Both the position numbers and the translations under genes were made by a program. A stretch of 64,000 nucleotides of DNA. Source: Tilletiopsis washingtonensis (Eukaryota > Basidiomycota > Exobasidiomycetes > Entylomatales). Shown in pieces: positions 54,625 through 64,000 of the stretch. Position 1 is the first letter of the stretch; each line of letters opens with the position of its first letter. The stretch is from contig NW_020312008.1 of assembly GCF_003144115.1 (NCBI RefSeq), forward strand, positions 338,477-402,476, given 5' to 3'. The notes below the pieces were generated by a model, which saw nothing but the letters and a program-made list of their open reading frames with translations, did not search any database and was not told the origin of the DNA.

Positions 54625-57600
54625 TCATGCTGCCGCTGGCGCGCTCGTCTGCGCCCATGGGTTGACGGCGAAGACCTTGAGCACGGGCGGCGAGCGCGTG
54701 ATGTCCGCGGTGATGATGACGGGTAGCGTCTGCGTGGGAGAGAGTGTGAGCTATGGACTGAAAGGAGAGCGGCCCGGCCGAACTCACGGCAAGCGCCTTG
54801 ACGGTCATGATGTGGTGGCCGGCCGCCGTGCGCGTCGTGTTGTCGAAGGTCAGCGGCTGGCGCTGGAACGAGCGGCTCCGCTGCACGCTGTCCTTGGCGT
54901 CCTCGCCGCTGAACACCTTGCGCTTGGCCTCGGCGAGCGCCTCGTCGTCGTCATCGTCGAAGAGCGCCGCCTCGTCGGTGTGGCTCTGCGACGTCATCTC
55001 CATGGCGTGCGCCTGCGCGTGGCGGCGCAGGTTCTGCACGTGCGTGTCGTCGCCCGTCTCGGCGAGGAAGGAGAGCACGTCGACGTCCGGCTTCCAGTAC
55101 AGCGCGAGGCTGTTGCTGTGCTCGTCGTACTGGTGGTGCTCGAGCGGGATCGCATCGGTGTGCACGCGCTTCTCGAGGCCGAACTCGGGGATGGCAACGT
55201 CGAACGCGGCGTCGAGCACGCCGATGACGGTCGCCTGGCGCACGACGGGCCCGTAGCGCATGGTGAGGTCGTGGATGAGCAGGCAGAGGAAGAGGTGCGC
55301 CGACTGCTCCTGCGCCAGCTTGGCGGCGTCGCGCTTGACGTTGCACTGCTGCGCGATCTTGGCCATGCCCTCGCGGTCGACGGGGAACTTGTCGTGCCCC
55401 TGCAGCACGGCGTCGAGCTGCCGGTGCACCATCACGTCGGCGTAGCGGCGGATCGGGCTCGTGAAGTGCGTGTACAGCGGCACGTTGAGCGCGTAGTGGG
55501 CGTACTTCGAGATGTCGACCATGCCCGTGCAGAAGTACTGAGGTGCATAGAGATCAGCGATCGCTCTCTGCATATATGCCCGCACGTCTGCTCACCTTAG
55601 CACGCATCATCGACTTGGTCGCGAGCGTCTCGAGCGCCGTCCGCTTCGCGATGTCCGTGATGCCCTGCAGCGAGGCAAACAGCGCGCCCGACGAGCTGAT
55701 GTCGACGTCGAAGCCCATCTGCGCGGCGCGTGCCTTGAAGCCGGAGAGGCGACGGTCGAGCGGCCGCTCGTGGCGGCGCAGCAGCGCCACGTCGGGCAGC
55801 CCGGCGGCGATCTTCTGCGAGACGGCGACGTTGGCGGCCAGCATGAACTCCTCTACAAGCCTGTTGGCCTCCTTGGTCTGGTACGGCACGGCGTCGGTGG
55901 GCAGGCCCGCCTCGTCGAGGCTGAAGCTGAGCTTGACGTTGTCGATGCGCAGCGCACCAGCCTCGAAGCGGCGCGCACGCATCTTGACGGCGAGGTTGTG
56001 CAGCGTCATGATGTCGGCCGCCACCTCCTCCGCCGAGTGGCCCGAGACCTTGGACGCGTCGACGGCACTGTCCCCGTCGATGATCTTCTGCGCGTCCGAG
56101 TAGGCGAGCTTGGCGCACGACTTGATGATCGTGCGGCCGAACCACGTGCCGATGATGCGCGCGTCCTTGTTCATCGTGAAGACGGCACTGTAGCACAGGC
56201 GCTCGACGTTGGGCACCAGCGAGCACAGCTCCTCGCTGAGCGTCGGCGGCAGCATGGGCACGGCGCGCTGCACGAGGTAGACGGAGGTGGCCCGCTTGCG
56301 CGCGTCGCGGTCGAGCGCCGAGCCCATCTTGACAAAGTGCGACACGTCGGCGATGTGCACGCCGACCTCGATTAGGCCGCCGTCGAGCGGCGTGACGCTG
56401 AGTGCGTCGTCCAGGTCCTTGGCCGTCGGCGGGTCGATGCTGAAGACGCGCGTGCTGCGGAAGTCGCGGCGCGTCTCGTACTCGCGCTCCGGGATTGACC
56501 ATGGCAGCGGCGGCAGGCACTTAAGCGCGTTCTCGCCAAACTCCTCCGTCGCCGAGCTGAGGCAGTCCTTGAGCAGCGCCTGCGTCTCGGCCTCGGTGTT
56601 GCCAATGACGCCGAGCTCCTCGACGAGCGTGCCGAAGGGGTGCAGCGAGGTGATGGGCCAGCGCTTGATGCAGGCGACGAAGAGGCGGTTGTTGTAGCTC
56701 TCCTGCCCGCCCTCGGCCCAGAAGTCTGCCGGCGCCTGGTCTGCCGGGATGGCGATGAGCGGCACGCGCTTGTCGGTCGGACGGAACCAGACGATCTTCG
56801 GCCGCGCCTGCTGCTCCTGGCCCTGCGTGCCGTCGCCGCCCTCGCGCAGCGCCCGCTCGGCTTGCTGCTTTTCCTTGGTGGCGGCGCTGGACGGGCGCAG
56901 CAGGCCGAGCGTGCCGCTGAAGAGCTGTCCGGGCGTGCGCTCGACGATGGCGACGATGTGGCCGGCGAGGGCCGGCGGAGCAGCCTCATTCTCCTCTTCA
57001 TCGTCGATGAGCTTGAGCTGTGCGCCCTCGACCTCGAGGTCGTCGCGAGCCTTGTCGGGCTTGCGCGCGGCGATGCCGCCCTGCTCCTCCTTGCGCTTCT
57101 TCTTGTCCTCCTTCTCCTTCTTGATCGACCAGACGTCGTTCGGGTCGAGCAGCTCGACAGCCACAAGGTCGCCCTCGAGCGCACGGTTGCGGTCCTTGGA
57201 GCCGGAGATGAAGATGTCCGAGTCGAGCACCTCGGTGGCGACGTAGGCGTCGGAACGGTTGCGCTTGTTGACGCGCAGCATGCCCACGACGAGCTTGCCG
57301 GCCGCGAGCAGCGGCGGCAGCGACGCCTGCGGAAGGTACGAGCCGAAGAGGGCCTTGCGCTGGTTGGCGCCGCCGCCCTGCTGCTGCTGGCCCTGCTGGT
57401 AGCCAAATTGCCCCGGGTAGGCACCCTGGCCGCCCATGGCAGGGTTAAAGCCGCCGCTGAACGACGGCGTGCGGCCGTGGGTGCCGCCCGGTGCGCCCGA
57501 CTGGGCACGGAACTGGTGCAGCGTGGCAAGCTGTGCCTGAGCAGAGGCGAGGTCGGTCACCTGTCCAGCGCCGGGTGCCGGGCCGTTGATGCGCCAGTTG

Positions 57601-59564
57601 TTGCTGCCGGTGCGAGCGTGGCCACCGCGGCCGCCACCGCCACCGCCGCCCTGGCCACCGAAGCCGTCAGCCAGATCGGTGAGGCCGCCCATGCCAAACA
57701 TGCCGAGGTTCAGCAGGCCACCGCCGGCCATAAGGTACTCGGGCGACAGCGCCGACGAGAGCTGCACGGACGGGTGGCTGAAGTGGCCGACCTGAGGCGC
57801 CTGCTGCTGCGGCTGCGATGCTTGCGACAAGAGCTGCTGCTGTTGCTGCATGAGCTGTTGCTGCTGCTGCTGCGAGTACTGCGGCGCCTGCGGCTGCGGC
57901 GGGAAGGAGAAGTCGAGGTTCGTCTGCATCGTCGGCCCGCTGCTCTGTTCCGCGGCAGCCTGGGCAGCCTGCTGAGCCTGTGCGTTCTTGTTGATGACGT
58001 TGACCGAGTGGCGGCGACCGTGGCCGCGCGGCACGCCGCCCGCCTGAGACGACTGCGCCGACTGCTGCGACTGGTTGCTGCCGAGACCGGAGAGGCCGCC
58101 CAGGCTGCCGTTGTTGCTGCCGAAGCTGCCCATGCCGCCGAGCGAGAAGCTGCCCATCGGGCCAGACTGCGGCGCGTGGCTCTGAATGCGACGATGGGCG
58201 CCAGCACGAGGCGCAGGTGCCGGCGGCGACTGCGTCATGGCGCTGAGCGCGGCCGACGGGTTGAAGTTGACCTGCTGCTGCAGGAGCGCTTGCTGCTGGA
58301 GCTGAAGCATCTCGATCTGCTGCTGCAGTGCGAGTTGCTCGGCATACATGGGGCCCGTGGCGCCGCTGAGCTTGCCAAGGCCGCCGAAGCTCGACGTCTG
58401 CATGTGCCCGGCACGGCCGCCGCTGCCGCCGAAGCTGCTCGGCATCTCGCTGCCCGCACGGCGATGAGCGCCGAACTCGCCTTGCTGCTGCGCCTGCTGG
58501 CTGAACTGCTGCTGCGCCTGCTGGCTGAACTGCTGCAGCGCCTGCTGAAAGTCCTGCGTGCCGCCAGGGAAGCGTCGCGTCGGGTCAAAGGCGCCCGTGC
58601 CCATGTAGTCGGCGACGGACGATGCGCCGTCGTCGGTCATGTCCTCGGTCTCCGCCGACGCGCCGCCAGTGAAGCCCATCTCGGCGAAGCGGCCCTGCAG
58701 ACTCAGCTGGCGCGCGTGCGAGTGCATGCTGCGGTCGCTGGCGCCGCCTTGCTGCTGGGCGCCATGACGAGCAATGGCGCTCTGGAAGGCTGCGTTGCCA
58801 GCGAAGCGAGGTCCGCTCTGACGGGTGGTCGCAGGCGAGGGCGCCTCGACATCCTCGCCGAGCGATGGCAGACCACCGGGCCCGCCAAAGCCACCGCCGC
58901 TCGGGTTCCGCTGCAGCTGCGTCGAGAGCTGGGCCTGCAGTGCCTCCTCCTGCCGCGCCAGGCGCGTGCCCATCGAGGCGAGCTCGTCCTGCGCGTCGAC
59001 CTCGTTTGCCGCGGTCGCAGCAGCTGCTGCCGCGGCGGCCGGCGAGCCAGTGCCCGGCGTCTTCTTGATGTCCTGCACGCCAGAGCCTCATCAGTGGGGG
59101 TCGCACAAGGTCAGAGCTTCCACACGCACCTGGATCATCTGCTGCAGGTTGTTCAGGGCAGAGCTGGGCTCAGCGCCGGCGCTCTCGCGAGCTGCCTGGC
59201 TCTGCTGGCCTCGGCCGCTCTGCGCCGCACCTCTGCCGCCGCGCGAGGCCGAGCCGCCGCGGTTGCCGCCGCGTCCACGTCCGCCTCGCGAGCCACCTGC
59301 GCCGCCAGAGCCGCCCTCGGCGCGGTTCATCGCTGCGCCACCGGCAGCGGGAGCACCGCCGGCGGCGGGCGAGGTGGTGCGGCGCTCGCCGGCAGGTGCG
59401 TCGGTTGCTGCTGCTGCGCTCGCACGTCCACCGTTCTGGCCGCCCCGGCCTCTGCCGCCACGGCCACCGGATCCGCCGCCGCCGCGTCCGCCACCACCGC
59501 CGCCAGCTTGGGCATCGCCCGAGGCGCGGCGCTCGCCCTTGGGCTTGGGCGCGTTCTCGACCAT
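54625..59564 (-). CDS. SSD1: SSD1/Dis3L2-family RNA-binding protein with intact RNase II active-site signature
   Basis: Translational regulator of cell-wall and cytokinesis mRNAs in fungi, from the Dis3L2/RNase II family. Four exons, 59130-59564, 55596-59072, 54788-55537 and 54625-54729, encode 1,588 residues. An RGG-rich N-terminus (about 140 residues) is followed by a Gln/Gly-rich disordered region to about residue 710 with six H-x-R-x-x-S motifs. The cold-shock region follows (RKALFGSYLPQASLPPL, LVVGMLRVNKRNRSDAYVA), then the RNB domain from about residue 1010 and the conserved YTHFTSPIRRYADVMVHRQL. The RNB signature is FSIDPPTAKDLDDALSV with Asp1025, 1031, 1033 and 1034 all kept; ascomycete Ssd1 proteins have lost the site. 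The C-terminus is TLPVIITADITRSPPVLKV. It is convergent with the unknown gene at 51771. Confidence 0.95.
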
Positions 59565-61545
59565 GTCAGGCGAAGCTATGCGCCAGTGCCGCTCGTGCTG
59601 TCGGCGAGAGGAGTCGTACTGAGGCGAAGCCGCTGCGCTCGTGGCGTGGGAGTGGAGTAAGGAAGTGTTGCACTCGGGCGCGCGCCGCAGGTGACTGGGA
59701 GCGCGGCAGGGAGAGAGTGGGCGGAAAGGAACGTCGTCTCGAGGGCGGTGGCAAGGCTCGAGGTGGGCGAAAGGAGAGTAGGGTGCTTGAGTCGTCGTGG
59801 AGCAGAGGGAGGCGTTGACCCTCGCCTCGGTGATGGGCACGGCGAGGCGGGGAGCTCATGCCAGCTGACGGCAGCGCGCGCGGCGGCGGCGCCCTTGAAA
59901 GTTGCCTGCTGCTCCGCTGGCGCAGCGCCGCGGCGCCTTCGCCGGCCGGCCGCGGCTGTGCCACGCGTCGGCGTTGCGCTGCCAGCGAGCTCGTCTCTCC
60001 GCACCGCCGCAAGGTACAGATCTGGCACTGAAGAGCGGGCTGCACTCTAAGCGAGGCCGAGCTGCTGCCTCGATCGTCCCTTTGCCGCAGCAGGTGCAGA
60101 AGCCTTCCCGGCGCCTGCTCGAGTGAGACCGCATTGCGTGAGCTCGTCTGCGCGTCGGCTCGCCTTGGGTGGCCGGTGCGCAGCGCAGCGGAGTCTGAGA
60201 AGCACAAGGGCGCCGCCCGCATGCGAGGCCGAGGGGAGGCGAAGGCGGCCTCTCCTCTCGTGCCCACGAACCCCATGCCCCTTGCGCGCCGCACGCGTCT
60301 CGCGAGACCAACTCGCGGCTGCTTAGTCAGCACGCACGGCTTCTTCTCGAGCAGCCCTCCTCGCCCACTCCTCCTGACAGGAGGCCACAGAAGCACTCGG
60401 CTGGGTCGTAGTTCTGACAGGTGCCATGCGAGCGCAATCGGGAGGGGTCTGGCTTCGCTCGAGCACCTGGCCGTCCGGCGTGAGGGCGCGGCAAGACGCC
60501 GAGAAGCCTCGCGCTGCACCTGAGCCTCCTTCTTCTCGCCCCTGCTCTTCAGCAGCTCTCTGACAGATATCGCGAAGTCTTGAGAGGCCTCTTTTGCCCT
60601 CAGAATGCTGCTCTAGACCATACGGTCATAATACTGGCTAGCTTGGAGCTATGCGATGCCTGCATCGTGTTGCTGAGTGACCGGTGTCAACAACGTCTGT
60701 TGTCTCTGTGCCTGCCGCTTCTTTGCGCATGCGAGGCGAGGGCGTCGCAGCCCATCGTCTCTGGGCTCGCTCTCCTCCCTGCGCTGTGAACAGATGCTCG
60801 TGAACCTCGACACCGCAGCGGTACGAGAGCAGGCAGCAGGGTCCAGGCAAGCACCGCATGCGTTCTCGCCGGCCGCAGCGCATCTCGGTGCGCAGGTCTC
60901 GTGAGCATGCCCCGACCCCGCGCCGCCGCCGGAGCGCGAGGAGAAAAGCAAACGCCACAGCTCATGCCTGGCGCTGGTCCATCTTGGTCTGCTGGCAGGC
61001 AGAAGCCTCGCTCGAGCCGGCTCGGGCGGTCGAGAGCTGTCCGCAGCAGCGAGGGCGAGCGGCGTTGGCGCGCACGGCGCGGGCCGGAGCGAGCCGGGCA
61101 GGCGCGGAAGCGCTCGGCGGCTGCCTGCTGTCGACGACCCTTGGGCGGCGTGCGTGCTCCGCTGCGCTGTGGCGAGAAGGCTGCCGGCTGAAGGGCTCGG
61201 CGCCCGGCGGCGACAGGTGCAGCGGCACGCCAGCAGCGAGCATCGCGGCGTGTGCTGGCAGACGTTCTCGGCGCTGCGCCCGCTGCTCCTGTGCCTGGCC
61301 CAGCCCGGCGCCGTCCGCGCGGCGCGCGGCAGCACGAGCAGCCGCAGAGCGGCAGGTGCAGGCAGGCGGCCGGTGCACGGCGCCGCGGCGGGCAGGCAAA
61401 CTTCTGCTGGCGCTGCAGCCGGAATTCAGCGCCCTGCGCGCCCTCGGCTCGGGCCGCTCATGAGGCGCCGCGCCGCTGCGCCTGCTTCTTCTCCAACCAC
61501 CACCGTCACCCTTCCCGCCTCTCCCCCCACCACTCATCCTCCAAA
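59565..61545. promoter_or_regulatory. Divergent intergenic region between SSD1 and the ADP/ATP carrier
   Basis: A 2-kb gap containing both promoters. Long opposite-strand frames here (for example 59566-60519 minus and 60962-62029 minus) are Arg/Ala/Ser-rich shadows. The 75 bases before the carrier start are strongly CT-rich (CTTCTTCTCCAACCACCACC, CTTCCCGCCTCTCCCCCCAC), as expected for the leader of a highly expressed gene. No other feature was recognised. Confidence 0.45.
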
Positions 61546-63040
61546 ATGTGAGTTGCCCTTCGAGGTGTGCCCAGTGCTGTGGTGCAGAGGGCAAGCATGG
61601 CAGCAGCAGCGCGCGCGCGCGCACCTGCGCCGCGCGCTTCTTCGCGAAGCTCGCAGCCTTATCGCGGGTGCGAAGACGTGCGCTCCGTGCGCTGTCTTTT
61701 GCCTGTTGAGCTCGGGTTGCTTGATGCACACGCTTGTGGGCTCTCGAGCGGTGCTTTCGATGCTGCATTCGTGCTCTGCAGCCATCGCTTGCCGCTGGGC
61801 AGCGAAAGCACGGCCCTTGCACTGCAGAGCCGCCAGCCTGCTTCTCCTGCTTCGCCCGCTCCTGAACATGCCGCTGACGCCCTTTTCCTTCTTCTCCAGG
61901 GGCACCGTCGTGCGTACACAGCCGCTGCAAATTTTGCGCGCTCCGAGACAAGCTGCTGACCCGCGCGCGCTCTCCTCTGCAGGCTGATCCCGCCAAGCAG
62001 GGCACGAAGTCGCTGAGCGGCTTCGCCACTGACTTCCGTGAGTCGCGCGCGATAGAGATGCCCTGCGCTGCAATTGCTCACACCTCCTGCGCCAGTCATG
62101 GGTGGTGTCTCGGCCGCCGTCTCGAAGACGGCCGCTGCGCCCATCGAGCGTGTCAAGCTGCTCATCCAGAACCAGGACGAGATGATCAAGCAGGGCCGCC
62201 TTGCCTCGCCCTACAAGGGCATCGGCGACTGCTTCTCGCGCACGTACCAGCAGGAGGGCCTCGTGTCGCTGTGGCGCGGCAACACGGCCAACGTCATCCG
62301 CTACTTCCCCACCCAGGCGCTCAACTTCGCCTTCAAGGACTTCTTCAAGTCCCTGTTCAAGGTGCCCAAGTCGGACCCGTACTGGAAGCAGCTCTCGGCC
62401 AACCTCGCGTCCGGTGGTGCCGCCGGTGCCTCGTCGCTCCTCTTCGTCTACTCGCTCGACTACGCCCGTACCCGCCTTGCCAACGACGCCAAGTCGACGG
62501 CCAAGGGCGGAGGCGAGCGCCAGTTCAACGGCCTCGTCGACGTGTACCGCAAGACGCTCGCCACTGACGGCATCGCCGGTCTCTACCGTGGCTTCGTTCC
62601 CTCGGTCGTCGGCATCGTCGTGTACCGCGGTCTCTACTTCGGCATGTACGACTCGCTCAAGCCCGTGCTCCTCACCGGCTCGCTGCAGGGCAACTTCCTC
62701 GCCTCGTTCGCTCTCGGCTGGGCCGTCACGACGGGCTCGGGTCTTGCTTCGTACCCGCTCGACACGATCCGTCGCCGCATGATGATGACGTCGGGCGGCA
62801 CTGGCCCGCACTACAAGGTGAGTGGCGCGCGATGTAGCACAGCACGCGCTGCACAGCATGCTGACCCCCTCCCGCCTGCAGTCGATGATGCACGCCGGCT
62901 CGGAGATCGTCAAGGCCGAGGGTGTCAAGTCGCTCTTCAAGGGTGCCGGCGCCAACATCCTGCGCGGCATTGCCGGTGCCGGTGTGCTCTCCGGCTACGA
63001 CAAGCTGCAGGAGATCATGCTCGGCAAGGTCTACAAGTAA
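61546..63040 (+). CDS. Mitochondrial ADP/ATP carrier, start codon split by an intron
   Basis: Inner-membrane exchanger of cytosolic ADP for matrix ATP. Five coding exons, 61546-61547 (AT), 61900-61909, 61983-62037, 62096-62817 and 62882-63040, encode 315 residues. The carrier signature RRRMMM is in [15 protein letters not shown]. Other motifs are [53 protein letters not shown] and [19 protein letters not shown]. The N-terminus is reached only if AT (61546-61547) is joined to the 10-nt exon GGGCACCGTC and then to GCTGATCCC, giving [17 protein letters not shown]. All introns have good GT donors, CTGAC branch sites and CAG acceptors. No other ATG gives an open frame into ADPAKQ without retaining intron sequence. 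Intron 1 is 352 nt, unlike the roughly 60-nt introns elsewhere. Confidence 0.94.
61900..61909 (+). other. Ten-nucleotide exon completing the split start codon of the ADP/ATP carrier
   Basis: GGGCACCGTC is bounded by TTCTTCTCCAG (acceptor) and GTGCGTAC (donor). Its first G completes the ATG begun by AT at 61546-61547. It encodes Gly-Thr-Val and leaves phase 0 for the next exon. The following intron (61910-61982) has GCTGAC and ends CTCTGCAG. Confidence 0.78.
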
Positions 63041-63624
63041 ATGTCTCGCCGAGGCAGGGGAGCGTGCCCACCATGATTGCTCCCTCACACCACACACACC
63101 ACGACGCTCCTGTCGCACACATCCCACACCGCTGTTCTTCTCTCCAATCAAGAGTATTCGCGACCCACTGAGCGTGCGACGTGAGCTGGACGGCATCGCG
63201 AGGCGGCCTGCGCACGGCGGGAGCGGCGGCGATGGCGGCGGCGGCGGCGGCGGGAGCGCGAAAGTAGGCGGCGCCGGGGACTGGCTGGCGGCGCACGTGA
63301 TCTCGGCCGAGGCGCCACCTGCGCACGGGGCGCCGCGCGGCGAGAGAGCTTGCGTGCTCGCTGCTCGCTGCCAGCCGCTCCGCTTGCGAGAAGCGAAGGC
63401 CGCGGCGTCTTCTTGAGGCGCTCTGCCGCGCTGGCAAGCTGCGCTGCGAGGTGCAGCACAGGAGAGGAGCATGCTGGCCAGGCGGTAGAGCAGTGTCCGT
63501 TGCGTCTGGCGCTCGAGGCGCCGTGAGTGGTGGAATCTGCGGTGGAGGCATCAGCCGCGCTGCCTTCCTCCTCTCACCACCACCACTACCCGCACCAACC
63601 TCACACAACACACACTCAGCAACC
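63041..63624. promoter_or_regulatory. Intergenic region upstream of the FKBP gene
   Basis: These 584 bases lie between tandem genes. They contain a GGC-rich patch near 63225-63260 (GGCGGCGGCGGCGGCGGG), then a CT/CAC-rich leader ending CACACTCAGCAACC just before the ATG. No separate gene was recognised. Confidence 0.4.
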
Positions 63625-64000
63625 ATGGGTCCGTCTCTGCTGGCTCGCATGGCGTGTGCTCCGCAGCTGATGCGCTCCTCTGCCTCTGCCTCGTCTGCGC
63701 CCTTCGCCGCCCGCCGTCTCGCTCCGCTCGCGCCCGCCCTTGCCCGCAACCTGCACGCCTCGGCCGTGCGCGCAGGCGTGAGTGGCTCAACGTCAAGGGA
63801 ATGTGCGGGGCAGGCGCTGACGCATGTGTGGCTCGCAGGTCGAAGTTAAGTCTCTCTCGGCCGGCGACGGCAAGACCTACCCCAAGAAGGGTGAGCTGGC
63901 ATGGCATGCCGTCGCAAGCATGTGGCCGCATGGCTGACATGCTCCTCTCCTGCCAGGCGACAAGGTGACGATGCACTACGTCGGCACGCTGCAGTCCAAC
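63625..64000 (+). CDS. FKBP-type peptidyl-prolyl isomerase with N-terminal targeting sequence, 3' end missing
   Basis: FKBP12-like prolyl isomerase, cut by the right edge. Exons 63625-63777, 63839-63890 and 63957 onward. The catalytic-domain start is clear: VEVKSLSAGDGKTYPKKGDK followed by VTMHYVGTLQSN, matching FKBP12 (xISxGDGxTFPKKGDxVTxHYVGTL). Before it come 51 residues, MGPSLLARMACAPQLMRSSA, then Ser/Ala/Arg-rich sequence ending ALARNLHASAVRAG, with no acids. This looks like a mitochondrial matrix presequence (RNLHAS resembles a cleavage site), unlike cytosolic FKBP12, which starts at MGV. The exon border falls exactly at the presequence/FKBP junction. The FK506-binding residues and the C-terminus lie outside the window, so a longer, multi-domain FKBP is possible. 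Confidence 0.87.

Noticed and set aside
61600-61640. GC-alternating run as a possible repeat or Z-DNA element
   Set aside because: Only about a dozen bases long, within the first intron of the carrier, and common by chance at this GC content.
61548-61982. Direct joining of AT (61547) to GCTGATCCC in the ADP/ATP carrier
   Set aside because: It gives ATG CTG ATC and a stop within twelve codons, out of frame with the carrier.

Overview
This window comes from a GC-rich, gene-dense fungal genome with many short introns. Most introns are about 50-80 nt, with donors GTGAGT, GTGCGT or GTGAGC, a CTGAC-type branch site and a CAG acceptor. The gene set fits a basidiomycete, most likely an Ustilaginomycotina or Pucciniomycotina yeast or dimorphic fungus: fungal-type RNA triphosphatase, FET3/FTR1 reductive iron uptake, a Dis3L2-like SSD1 and a fused CWH43. 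I cannot fix the genus. I see no CRISPR array, rRNA, convincing tRNA or transposon. Gene models were built by hand-splicing until each coding sequence was in frame and joined family motifs. For nearly all complete genes the exon lengths sum to a multiple of three; the exceptions are CWH43 (not fully summed) and the unknown gene at 15837-17686.

Layout. 1-5010: partial fatty-alcohol oxidase (-) divergent from an ACAA2-like thiolase (+), then OPA3 (-). 7279-11793: a 1,504-residue disordered protein of unknown function. 12256-18000: thioredoxin, mRNA-cap RNA triphosphatase (-), a zinc-knuckle/RS protein and an unknown gene (-). 18009-23601: FET3 (-) and FTR1 (+), a divergent iron-uptake pair with a GATA-type iron-repressor site between them. 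23824-31873: alpha-arrestin (-), SAM methyltransferase, MFS sugar transporter. 32532-41747: Ca2+-regulated ATP-Mg/Pi carrier, LSM1 (-), UFD2, IMP1 (-). 42024-51028: CWH43 (-), ASA1, mitochondrial uL4 (-), a TOM6-like protein and CMC1 (-). 51771-64000: an unknown disordered protein, SSD1/Dis3L2 (-), the ADP/ATP carrier and the 5' part of an FKBP.

About ten of the 25 or so genes encode likely mitochondrial proteins: thiolase, OPA3, thioredoxin, ATP-Mg/Pi carrier, IMP1, uL4m, TOM6-like, CMC1, ADP/ATP carrier and FKBP. Other genes act in iron uptake, mRNA capping and decay, GPI-anchor remodelling and ubiquitin chain elongation. The most unusual features are in gene structure. The thiolase stays in frame only if a single-nucleotide exon is included. 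The ADP/ATP carrier has a start codon split by a 352-nt intron, followed by a 10-nt exon. The SSD1 homologue keeps all four active-site aspartates of a working Dis3L2 nuclease together with six NDR/Cbk1-type phosphorylation motifs.
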